NCBI GenBank assembly: GCA_963556195.1
Contig: OY744516.1
Span: forward strand, 29,340,183 to 29,404,182
Source of the DNA: Sepiola atlantica
Lineage: Eukaryota; Mollusca; Cephalopoda; Sepiida; Sepiolidae
DNA: 64,000 bases
Reading direction: 5' to 3'
Below are positions 1-8,340 of this stretch, one piece after another (positions within the stretch are counted from its first letter, which is position 1; each line of letters opens with the position of its first letter). The translations under genes and the position numbers were made by a program. Under the pieces are notes generated by a model that did no database searches, was not told where the DNA came from, and worked only from the letters and a program-made list of their open reading frames with translations.

Positions 1-129
1 GGGCTACCCGGCGTTGCCCGGGGCGATAAAAAAAACATACAAACATAGACATTCACCCTCCTTTTGATGAGCATAATAATCAGAAGAGAAAATAAATGTT
101 GAAATAAAAATATGAAAATTTGGAAGAAA

Positions 130-880
130 AATAAAGTCCCATGCCTGGGTCATATACTGCACAAGTGTCATACCCCGGGGCATATACTGCACAAGTATCA
201 TGACCGGGTCATATACTGCACAAGTACCATTCCTGGTTTATATACAGCACAAGTGCCATGCTTCGGGTCATGTAATGCACAAGTACCATGTCTGGGTCAT
301 ATACTGAACAAGTACCATGCCTGGGTCATATAAAGCACAAGTACCAGTCGCCGAGTCATATACTGCACAAGTACTATGCCCGGGTCATATACTTCACAAG
401 TATCATGCATGGGTCATATACTGCACAAGTGTCATGCCCCGGTTCATATTCTGTACAAGTGCCATGCCGCGGGTCATATAGTGCACAAGTGCCATGCCCC
501 GGGTCATATAGTGCACAAGTGCCATGCCCCTAGTCATATACTGCACAAGTACTATGCCTGGGTCATATACTGCACAAGTAATATGCCTGGGTCATATACT
601 GCACAAGTACCATGCCTGGGTCATATACTACACAAGTATCATGCCTGGGTCATATACTGCACAAGGACCAGTCCCCGGGTCATATACTGAACAAGTATCA
701 TGCCCGGGTCATATACTGCACAAGTGCCATGCCGGGTCATATAGTGCACAAGTGCCATGTCCCAGGTCATATAGTGCACAAGTTCGTGGCCCGGGGCATA
801 TACTGCACAAGTACCATGCCCCTGGTCATATACTGCACAAGTACCATGCCTGGATCATATACTGCACAAGTGCCAATTAG
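130..880. repeat. 29-30 bp minisatellite (about 25 copies)
   Basis: Imperfect head-to-tail units built on CATGCCTGGGTCATATACTG plus CACAAGTAC. Units differ mainly by GCC(T/C)GGG versus GCCCCGGG and by ATAC versus ATAG. Both flanks match the flanks of the 18130-18870 minisatellite, whose units share TATACTGCA-AAG, so the two arrays probably share an ancestor within one element family. Short reading frames through it are repeat translation. Confidence 0.9.
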
Positions 881-1080
881 AAGAGAAACCTAGATGGCGT
901 TAAAATATTATCAAATACTATCACTCTGACATCATGTACCTATCACTATGATGTCAAGGCGAATAATAACATTAAAAAATTGCTATCACATTAAACGGAC
1001 CAAAAACTACTAATAATGTGACTGAGCAACCCTTGCCTCACTATGTGTCCCTCTCCTCCTCCCTCCTCTTACAATGGCGT

Positions 1081-2790
1081 CATTTCCAGTGACTTAATCG
1101 GGAATACTCTCATCATCTTACTCTGTGAATTTTACATAAGAATACACTTTTATATGTTATGTATATTCTCTAACCTTGTTTTAAAAACCTAAATTGTGTT
1201 TTTTAAATGTGAGTTATCGTTCTTCCTTAGCTATCCTCTAACAAATAAATTTCATTAAAAACCATAAATTGTTTTATGCACTTGAGGAATTATTTGCAGG
1301 AAAACACTGAATACTTTTCTTGTATAAGATATTATAAAATGTACATGTATTGTGTACGTACAGAGTGGCGGGCATTGGCGGCTAGTGGCAGACCTTGGCG
1401 TAGTTTCTTACCCCCCATGTAAATATAATTGACGCTAAGAAACATTAAATAAAATTAAAAGTTATTTCAAATTATTACGTAATTAAATTACAATATAATG
1501 GAAAATAACTTAAAAGACCCCCTGATGAAATATGCCCCATGGACCCCTAAGGGGTGGGTTTATAGATTCAGGAATACTTTCATCATCTTACTCTGTAAAT
1601 TTTACATAAGAATACACTTTTATATGTTATGTATATTCTCTAACCTTGTTTTAAACACCTTAATTGTGTTTTAAACGTGAGTTACTGTTCTTCCTTAGCT
1701 ATCCTTTAACAAATAAATTTCATTAAAAACCAAATATTATTTTATGAACTTGAGGTATTACGTAATTAAATTACAATATGACTCAGCAATTTAAAATTAC
1801 TATAAAATATAATGAAAAATAACTGAATAGACCCCCCCCCTGATAAAATATGCCCCATGGACCCCTAAGGGGTTGTTTTTTAAATTCGGGAATACTCTCA
1901 TCATCTTACTCTGTAAATTTTACATAAGAATACACTTTTATATGTTATGTATGTTCTCTAACCTTGTTTTTAAAATCTAAATTGTGTGTTGTAAACGTGA
2001 GTTATCGTTCTTCCTTAGCTATCCTCTAACAAATAAATTTCATTAAAAACCATAAATTGTGTTATGTACTTGAGGTATTACGTAATTAAATTGCAATATG
2101 ACTCAGCAATTTCAAATTACTATAAAATATGATGAAAAATAACTGAAAAGCCCCCCCCCCTGATGAAATATGTCCCATGGACCCCTAAGGGGTGGGTTTA
2201 TAGATTCGGGAATACTTTCATCATCTTAGTCTGTGAATTTTACATCAGAATATACTTTTATTTGTTATGTATATTCTCTAACCTTGTTTTAAAAACCTAA
2301 ATTGCGTGTTTTAAATGTGAGTTATCGTTCTTCCTTAGCTATCCTCTAACAAATAAATTTCATTAAAAACCATGAATTGATTTATGAACTCGAGGTATTA
2401 TTTGCAGGACAACACTGAATACTTTTCTTATATAAGATATTATAAAATGTACAGGTATTTATGTGCGTACAGAGTGGCGGGCACTGGCGGCTAGTGGCGG
2501 ACCTTGGCGTAGTTTCTTACCCCCCCCCCCCCATGTAAATAGGATTGACGCTAAGAAACATTAAATAAAATTTAAAGTTATTTCAAATTATTACGTAGTT
2601 AAATTACAATATGACTCAGCAATTTCAAATTACTATAAAATATAATGGAAAATAACTTAAAAGAACCCCCCCCTGATGAAATATGCCCCATAGACCCCTA
2701 AGGGGTGGGGTTATAGATTCGGGAATACGCCCATCAACTTACTCTGTGAATTTTACATAAGAATACACTTTTATATTGTATCTATATTCT
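1081..2790. repeat. Long tandem subrepeats (~320 bp and ~470-510 bp forms)
   Basis: The block CATCATCTTACTCTGTGAAT recurs at about 1111, 1581, 1899, 2219 and 2732, each followed by a run containing ACATAAGAATACACTTTTAT and preceded by CCCCATGGACCCCTAAGGGG-like sequence. Short units are about 320 bp. Longer units carry an extra segment with GAGTGGCGGGCATTGGCGGC (about 1362-1440 and 2472-2550). Similar sequence in the opposite orientation lies at 56070-56560. Confidence 0.8.
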
Positions 2791-2862
2791 CTAACATTTT
2801 TTTCTATAGGGCACACACACATACACGAACACACACACAAACACACTAACATACAGACATTC

Positions 2863-2865
<3 letters not shown>

Positions 2866-2909
<44 letters not shown>
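2866..2909. repeat. (TA)n microsatellite
   Basis: Uninterrupted TA run between the 5' side of the minus-strand Helitron-like element and the hammerhead/PLE fragment at 2925. Confidence 0.97.
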
Positions 2910-2912
<3 letters not shown>

Positions 2913-2924
2913 GTTTGTCATTAT

Positions 2925-2966
2925 TCCACTGACGATGGACCCAGACGGGTCAGAAAGTACTCTGGA
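2925..2966 (+). ncRNA. Hammerhead ribozyme, PLE type, canonical core
   Basis: Self-cleaving RNA motif. Stem I is TCCA (2925-2928) with TGGA (2963-2966). The core CTGACGA (2929-2935) fits CUGANGA. Stem II is 2936-2942 with 2947-2952: six pairs, one bulged G, loop AGAC. GAAA is at 2953-2956. Stem III is the self-complementary AGTACT (2956-2961), followed by C2962 as the cleavage-site H17 (triplet CUC). A two-base-pair palindromic stem III is the known minimal form in Penelope-like elements, thought to cleave as a dimer. The motif overlaps the ATG at 2936 of the PLE-like fragment. All core bases are intact. Activity is untested. Confidence 0.6.
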
Positions 2967-3121
2967 CCAACATTTACACTATGGCAGTTTCATCAGCCAA
3001 TTTCCTTCCGAGATTAAGATTTTAATCCGGAAAATTGAAGGGATCAACACTAAAATAGCCAGACAAAAATTGTCGGTTATTTTTAATAATACGTGTCTTA
3101 AAGAAAAAATGCTGCCTCGAT

Positions 3122-3123
<2 letters not shown>
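2936..3123 (+). pseudogene. Penelope-like element, N-terminal ORF fragment
   Basis: The frame opens at ATG 2936 (MDPDGSESTL) and runs about 62 codons before it enters a TA array at 3126. The translation holds a basic helical stretch (KILIRKIEGINTKIARQKL) then a C-x5-LPRY segment (NTCLKEKMLPRY). This resembles the region ahead of the RT in Penelope-like proteins, where a run of basic residues precedes a Cys and an I/LP motif. The call rests on that weak likeness plus the overlapping hammerhead. The rest of the ORF is missing. A longer frame starting at 2776 only adds dinucleotide-repeat translation. Product would be the N-terminus of a reverse transcriptase, non-functional here. Confidence 0.4.

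Positions 3124-3125
<2 letters not shown>

Positions 3126-3172
<47 letters not shown>
3126..3172. repeat. (TA)n microsatellite
   Basis: TA run that ends the PLE-like N-terminal fragment. No (TA)-independent coding sequence resumes behind it. Confidence 0.97.
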
Positions 3173-3173
<1 letters not shown>

Positions 3174-4050
3174 TCGAGTATTCATGCATTCAAAAATGCA
3201 TGCAGATATTTGTTAAAAAATAGAATATAGTTTTTAATTATCTTTTAAAGTCCCGCTCCATCAAGAAGTAAATGTGACATCTTTCGAACAAATTGACCAA
3301 GCAATAAAACCAAGAAGCTGGTATATTAAAAGGTCCCAGTCGCTATATAGTTTTAAGTTAAGCATAATTAGATAAAAGCACGGTTTACCTATCAGGTGAG
3401 GAGAGTGAATAGTTACCCAACACGATAACAAAACAGTGTCCAACAAAGGGAGGATTAACACACTCGTAGGGTCGACGGTCATCTAGCACACAAGATATCA
3501 ACGTGCGCACCGGTTCGCAAGTTCCGGTGATTACGTTCTGACGTCTAAATTCCGTGAGCAAGTACTGACGGGCAAGTCCTGACTGTTTCCTGCAGCCATG
3601 GAAGAGTACTGGTTGTTTTGGGGTTTTTCTTGTTGGTGGATTTTGTTCTCTTACAGTGAAGGGGTTCGTCTAAAATATGCGCATCGTCTGCATTCAAAAA
3701 TATTATCTTCTTGCGCAGGTGTGTCCATCTCTGCCTCAATGAGTCGGACAGTGCAGCCATACGAGAACGAATTGGTAGTGGATACATGACTGTCATAGTC
3801 AGACATGACGGGGAAAAAGAGAAAACGTATCATATAAAGCGTATGTGGGGTGGACAGGTGCTGATATTCATTAACTTCTGTACAAAGAACGTGACACGCA
3901 TCTTAAGAATTGGCTTCTGTCCGAAAATAGAATGATCGAAGAATTCTATAAAATGGCAGATCCAGACGTACCACGAGTCACAAATGATGCCGTAGGGTGG
4001 GGGGTGTCTGTGAAAAAGATCAAAAGTCTTTCGAATCGTACATAATACAT
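3173..4050. other. No recognisable gene
   Basis: AT-rich unique-looking sequence. Short frames at 3545-3833 on both strands overlap one another and show no family motif. I assign nothing here. Confidence 0.6.
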
Positions 4051-4240
4051 TCTTCTTTTTCTTCTTCTTCTTCTTCTTCTTCTTCTTCTTCTTTTTCTTC
4101 TTCTTCTTCTTCTTTTTCTTCTTCTTTTTCTTCTTTTTCTTCTTCTTCTTCTTTTTTCTTCTTCTTTTTTCTTCTTCTTTGTCTTCTTCTTCTTTTTCTT
4201 CTTCTTCTTCTTTTTCTTCTTCTTCTTCTTCTTCTTCTTC
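4051..4240. repeat. (TTC)n polypyrimidine tract
   Basis: About 190 bp of CTT/TTC units with TTTT interruptions. It creates serine/phenylalanine (plus) and lysine/arginine (minus) frames that are not genes. Long homopurine-homopyrimidine mirror tracts of this kind can form triplex DNA. Confidence 0.97.
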
Positions 4241-4765
4241 ACTATCGTCACTTCAAAAGAACCAATCAAAGTAAGAGAAGCAAAAGGTGGCGTCACTTCA
4301 AAACGATTCGTTCAGAAGCGTCTCTTCCTTTGCCATAAAAGAACATCAAAGCTTAATGCGAAGATTTCCGACTGGCAGAAAACGGTAAATCAGAAGGTGC
4401 CAGCCGTTATATAGGTTTTACTTTTGACAGCGTTTTGTAGATTCAGTAAACAAGAATTACGATGTCTCCTTTTCGGTAAATCGTCCTTTTAGTGAAATCC
4501 TTTTAAATGGCCGTCAAAAGACACGAACACGCACCTACATAAATTCTTCAAAATACAGGATGGGTCATAAATACTTCTGCCATTTTAGAGGGCCGTAGCG
4601 GCAGTAGACTAAAAGTGGCAGCTCGCTAGGCTAACCTCGACTAATTACATTTTCTTCATTAATTATTTTACCCGGTGATAGAGAAGACGATAGATATTTA
4701 CTTTCTTTCCACCACAGGAAGGTGTAACGCACAGATAGAATATGAACAATAAAGTAAGCGAACTA
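4241..4765. other. No recognisable gene
   Basis: Unique-looking sequence between the TTC tract and a SINE-like copy. No long frame, RNA motif or repeat seen. Confidence 0.5.
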
Positions 4766-4769
4766 AAAA

Positions 4770-4975
4770 TGGTGTGCATGCTGGCTCTGCAAGGATACCC
4801 TAAGCAGCCCTGTCGGAATTCCTTGGTGGGGGCATCTCAGACGATTGGCAATAAACAAAAGCTTTTACAAAGAAGGGAGATAAAGCCTGGGAGGATGCAC
4901 CTTCTAGGACTGACTAAGACTATACTATATTCCAACAAAAGAAGGCTTGCTCTCCCACAAGACACGCCCTTTTTG
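4770..4975 (-). repeat. SINE-like repeat of the U2-headed family, 5'-truncated
   Basis: Read on the minus strand it holds CACCTTC-type variants of the body shared with 17750-17860, 35370-35480, 35755-35880 and 52020-52135: a CATCCTCCCAGGC block, a TTTATTG block, a GAGGCGCC-like block (here GAGATGCCCCC) and a CCGAC-GGGCTGC block. The U2-like head seen at 52216-52252 is not visible. Short plus frames here are incidental. Confidence 0.6.
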
Positions 4976-5501
4976 CCAGAATGATGCCAAAGACATATCC
5001 TCAGCTGGTATATGAACACAGTCGGAGAACCATAATAGATGGAGAGAGATCGTGGCTAGATAAGAAGGCATATCATTTGCATTTTCTTCATCAATTATTA
5101 TTAAAGCTACAGTACACGCGGGAAAATGTTGCATTTTTAACAAATAAATCTATAGGGAAACTTTTTTACATTACAATTGTTATAATCCGGATTAACAGAT
5201 TAAAATAATAAGGAAAACTTCCACAAAGATAGAAAAGAATGTTTGTTTTGAATGGATAATTTAAAAATCACTAGGTTCAGCTAGCAAGACTCGTGGGATC
5301 TCGTTCGTGGGTATGATATATATGACAGTAGTAGAATGCATTGCCTTTTAAAAAATAGCTATCTATATAGTAGTCATATAAATTAGCTTCACATCAATAG
5401 CCGTTTATTGCTATCTTACATGAAGAGATCGCAACTTTTATATACTTCGAATCAAATGCTCCTGTTGTTATTTATTGAATTACCTCCCTTAGTGTTACGC
5501 A

Positions 5502-5503
<2 letters not shown>
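4976..5503. other. No recognisable gene
   Basis: AT-rich sequence with no motif I can assign. Confidence 0.5.

Positions 5504-5577
<74 letters not shown>
5504..5577. repeat. (TA)n microsatellite
   Basis: TA run lying 3' (on the minus strand) of the hammerhead at 5599-5641, separated by about 20 bp of AT-rich tail. Confidence 0.97.
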
Positions 5578-5579
<2 letters not shown>

Positions 5580-5598
5580 GATATTAAATTATTTTTAT

Positions 5599-5641
5599 CT
5601 ACATACGCTAGCGTTTCGAGCTTTCGCTCTCATCAGTACAG
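5599..5641 (-). ncRNA. Hammerhead ribozyme, canonical core
   Basis: On the minus strand: stem I strand CTGTA (5641-5637), core CTGATGA (5636-5630), stem II GAGC-GAAA-GCTC (5629-5618, four perfect pairs closed by a GNRA loop), GAAA (5617-5614), and palindromic stem III ACGCTAGCGT (5614-5605) with the closing A15.1-U16.1 pair. H17 is A (complement of 5604; triplet GUA), then stem I strand TGTAG (5603-5599). Stem I has five pairs, two of them G-U. Every conserved core base is present. The short palindromic stem III matches the type known in Penelope-like elements. A tRNA-like sequence lies just upstream on the same strand and (TA)n downstream. Cleavage activity is not shown by sequence alone. 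Confidence 0.7.
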
Positions 5642-5651
5642 GGATAATAAT

Positions 5652-5730
5652 CTCTGACGGTTCGAACCCCTGCCACAGAGTCAACCTAGACTCCGTAAGC
5701 AAGCGCTGTGACCATTAGGCCACGAGACAT
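5652..5730 (-). repeat. tRNA-like head (SINE-type, pol III boxes)
   Basis: Minus strand from 5729: TCTCGTGGCCTAATGGTCAC carries an A-box-like TGGCCTAATGG, and AGGGGTTCGAACCG at about 5658-5672 is a B box. TCTC near the 5' side can pair with GAGA after the B box, like an acceptor stem. The middle does not give a standard anticodon arm, so I do not call a tRNA gene. It precedes the canonical hammerhead at 5641-5599 on the same strand, which suggests a composite non-autonomous element. Confidence 0.55.
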
Positions 5731-5864
5731 TACAACATTCAAGAAGGGGATTTAATTTATATTTATGCGAAGGGCAGCATATCAAGAAAGACTGACTAGA
5801 GATTCTATGAACGTTGTCAGAATATGCCTTATAGATACGTGTAAGTCTATTTTTAACTTCCCCG

Positions 5865-5865
<1 letters not shown>

Positions 5866-5947
<82 letters not shown>
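5866..5947. repeat. (TA)n microsatellite
   Basis: TA run that directly abuts the open frame of the PLE 3' fragment. The coding sequence emerges from the array without a spacer. Confidence 0.97.
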
Positions 5948-5948
<1 letters not shown>

Positions 5949-6543
5949 CAATGGCTACACATTAGACATTGTTGAATTCACTACTAAAAATAATCTTTCT
6001 AGTTCTTATAAAGATAAAAAAGCTTATGTTGATAGATGTCCTATGTACTTTCCCCTACCTTGGTTAGGTAACATAAGTGATGGATTCGCCAAACAAATCT
6101 CTTTGTCTGTACAAAAAATGTTACTTTGCCGCGAATACACGTGTTGTTTTTTCCACCAGATCCATTTTGTCGATTCGAAAAGATGTTCTTCCCCCCACCA
6201 TAATAATTCTATTATTTATTTAAATGTAGTTGCAGTTCGACCTACGTTTGGCAGACATCGCAATTATTGGACATCCGACTCAAACAACACGTGCCCACAA
6301 AAATTCGTCAATTACTTACGAACTGATGTTTTGCATAATACGTATGGTTCTTCCATCGCCGAACATCTCATAAATAACCGTTCCTGTGCCTCAAAATTCA
6401 GTGTTGACTTATTTTCCATTCTCAGTAAGTCACACTATCCCTTTCATCTGAAGATTCTAGAAACTATTTACATTAAGTCTTTGAGACCTTCTCTTTGTAA
6501 ACAAAAAGAAAATCTTCTCGAACTTAATGGGGTTTCTATTTGA
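5947..6543 (+). pseudogene. Penelope-like element C-terminus with GIY-YIG endonuclease, 5'-truncated
   Basis: The frame runs from the end of the TA array (5947) to a stop at 6541. ATG 6043 is internal and not a real start. The translation reads from the RT thumb side (NNGYTLDIVEF, PLPWLGNIS) into a GIY-YIG-like module: VRPTFGRHRNYW stands where PLEs usually have a YIGRT-type motif, then SSIAEHLINNRSCA and LETIYIKSLRPSLCKQKE, the conserved end of Penelope-like endonucleases. PLE proteins copy RNA into DNA, with the C-terminal nuclease nicking the target. RT motifs are absent upstream. The first GIY-YIG residues look changed (H/F in place of Y/I), so the nuclease is probably dead. A hammerhead-like motif follows 67 bp after the stop, as known for PLE flanks. 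Confidence 0.8.
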
Positions 6544-6610
6544 TTAAATTGTTTTCCCTTTCCCTCGCTATAATACCCATAGCATTTTTTCTCTTAATCT
6601 TAACCTCGGT

Positions 6611-6646
6611 GTAGCTCTGTTGAGCGGTTCGAAACCGGTCAGCTGG
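6611..6646 (+). ncRNA. Decayed hammerhead-like motif downstream of PLE ORF
   Basis: Stem I TAGCT (6612-6616) pairs with AGCTG (6641-6645). CTGTTGA (6617-6623) stands where CUGANGA is required, so A6 is changed to U. A weak stem II (GCGGTTC) leads to GAAA (6631-6634), palindromic stem III ACCGGT (6634-6639) and H17 C6640. Position 3' of the GIY-YIG ORF matches known PLE architecture. The A6 change should impair cleavage. Confidence 0.5.
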
Positions 6647-6734
6647 CCCTTTCATTCTCTAATCATTTTAATTTCATCATGTTTAAAAATAAAGGTTGTT
6701 TGTATGTAGAAATAATAAAGTTTTTACCACACAA

Positions 6735-6739
<5 letters not shown>

Positions 6740-6815
<76 letters not shown>
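6740..6815. repeat. (TA)n microsatellite
   Basis: TA run about 90 bp downstream of the hammerhead-like motif, on the same side as in the other hammerhead loci of this cluster. Confidence 0.97.
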
Positions 6816-6819
<4 letters not shown>

Positions 6820-7146
6820 CATTTTCTGCGTATCTTCCATCAATTCTCTGGGGTATTTCTGCAACAGTTGTACCCATCTCGTATTTTCAACCACTCGGTC
6901 ATATTTTTGATCTTTTGATAATGAGAGGTCGCACTCTCGAAAATTTAAGTTTACCTTTTCCGGAACTTTTTAATTGCTTGACAGTAATTTTTTTTCTATT
7001 TACTGTTCTGGTATTTAATTTGTTTTACGTGAAATATTAATAAATTGATTTGAGATTCTATTCTTATTTTCTCTTCTCATTTGTTTTTGTTCATCTGTTC
7101 AACCTTCCGGTACTTATATCACATTGCTCCTGCCTCGGAGTACAAA

Positions 7147-7148
<2 letters not shown>

Positions 7149-7225
<77 letters not shown>

Positions 7226-7244
7226 GATACACACGCACACATAC

Positions 7245-7302
<58 letters not shown>

Positions 7303-7303
7303 C

Positions 7304-7347
<44 letters not shown>

Positions 7348-7385
7348 GGCACAATCATGTTGACACGTGACAATCACGTTGTGCC

Positions 7386-7453
<68 letters not shown>
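7149..7453. repeat. Compound (TA)n/(TG)n array with two nested palindromic inserts
   Basis: Three TA runs (7149-7222, 7307-7346, 7386-7453) are separated by two palindromes. The first, 7223-7306, begins GTGGATACACAC and ends GTGTGTATCCAC around an inner AT/TG core. The second, 7346-7387, has arms ACGGCACAA and TTGTGCCGT. Both are flanked by TA on each side, as if small TA-targeting foldbacks had landed in the array. Confidence 0.9.
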
Positions 7454-7455
<2 letters not shown>

Positions 7456-7699
7456 GAAGAGAAGGATGAAGGTAATCCGACGTGATGGTAAAATGCTCAT
7501 CCCCCACTTCTTTCTCTCATCGCCAGCCACAGTAGTCCTTGCTCCCTCCACCCTTCCCCTTTTTTCTCCCACTCATTTTCATTTTCTAACAAGTACGGAC
7601 GTCCAGCAAGACGCTGCCATTATTTTTCATTTTATTTTATTTTTCTTCCCAACATGTCTACCCTACATGTATCTGTGCTTGCATGATATCTTTCCCCTA
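7454..7699. other. No recognisable gene
   Basis: Pyrimidine-rich sequence leading to the hammerhead-like motif at 7700. Probably flank of a PLE-type element, but no coding motif is visible. Confidence 0.4.
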
Positions 7700-7756
7700 T
7701 ATCATCATCCTGATGAAGTCTTATAAATAAAGACGAAACGTTGATGTACACATAAA
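7700..7756 (+). ncRNA. Hammerhead-like PLE-terminus motif, stem I not supported
   Basis: CTGATGA (7710-7716), an extra A, stem II GTCTT (7718-7722) with AAGAC (7730-7734), GAAA (7735-7738), and short stem III ACGT/ATGT (7738-7747, one G-U pair). H17 is A7748. The bases before the core do not pair with those after the cleavage site, so a functional stem I is not seen. It lies about 40 bp before (TA)n at 7794. Confidence 0.4.
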
Positions 7757-7791
7757 AAACATCCAGTTTTTGGTTTTCCTTTTTCATTTTA

Positions 7792-7793
<2 letters not shown>

Positions 7794-7858
<65 letters not shown>
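7794..7858. repeat. (TA)n microsatellite
   Basis: TA run downstream of the hammerhead-like motif at 7700-7756. Confidence 0.97.
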
Positions 7859-7859
<1 letters not shown>

Positions 7860-8159
7860 CGCATATTATTATAGTTGATAATAGGTGCAGCAATAAAACA
7901 TTCGAAAACGGAATCTATTTAAAATCGAAGACTACCTGAACAAAGAAGGTTAAATCTTTTTAAATCAACAAATAATGCTATCAAACCTTATGTCTATAAT
8001 CCTTGTTCAAGTTTTGATCAAAATTTATTATATGATTTTGATTCTAGAAAACGTCTAAAATTAAAGAGGTCTTTAGAAGAAATTGAATTTTGTTCAATTG
8101 GTGTCTAATGACTATAGATGAAATTAAATGCAAATCTGAAATATTTTAATTTTCAACCG

Positions 8160-8340
8160 GTAAGATTTTGCACATATTATGCCCCCTTAAAACCTTTTAA
8201 AATACCCCAAAGGAACAGAAATTTGGGTTATATGTCTTAATTTATGCTAATACTTATTGTTAAAATTTCAAAAAAATCGGAAGTATCTGAATTTTCACGA
8301 CAGGCTTCCACCTTCTTTTGCCTCCCTCCCCCGTTCCATC
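8160..8340 (-). repeat. Dispersed repeat, copy 1
   Basis: Its reverse complement matches 13880-14075. Shared blocks include TTTTTTTGAAATTTTAACAA-type sequence, GTGGAAGCC versus GCGGAAGCCC and TTAAGGGGGCATAATATG. Family unknown; no coding potential. Confidence 0.7.

Larger units (their letters stand above)
1..2909 (-). mobile_element. Helitron-like non-autonomous element, 3' end cut by window edge
   Basis: Read on the minus strand, the element starts beside the (TA)n at 2866-2909, runs through a TG-rich leader and several long subrepeats, then a 29-bp minisatellite, and ends at a GC hairpin at 4-23 (reverse complement of ACCCGGCGTTGCCCGGG). The leader and the block read as AAAGTGTATTCTTATGTAAA recur at 56011-56120 on the plus strand, directly after a TCTATATATATA start. 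That is how I orient it. The 1-125 and 880-960 flanks of the minisatellite match 17990-18110, next to a second hairpin that ends in CTAG. A GC hairpin just before a terminal CTAG is known for Helitrons. No Rep/helicase is encoded. The CTAG itself lies left of the window. Class assignment is an inference. Confidence 0.5.

Noticed and set aside
130..880. CRISPR-like array
   Set aside because: The 29-bp units are contiguous, with no unique spacers, and the window is eukaryotic. The same holds for the 22-, 24-28 and 30-bp arrays.
3946..4338. Lysine/arginine-rich and serine-rich ORFs
   Set aside because: Both come from the (TTC)n tract read in opposite directions.
2776..7572. Reading frames rich in IYIYIY on both strands (e.g. 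7081-7485, 6696-7040)
   Set aside because: They are translations of (TA)n and (TG)n arrays. The only real coding pieces among them are the PLE fragments at 2936-3123 and 5947-6543.
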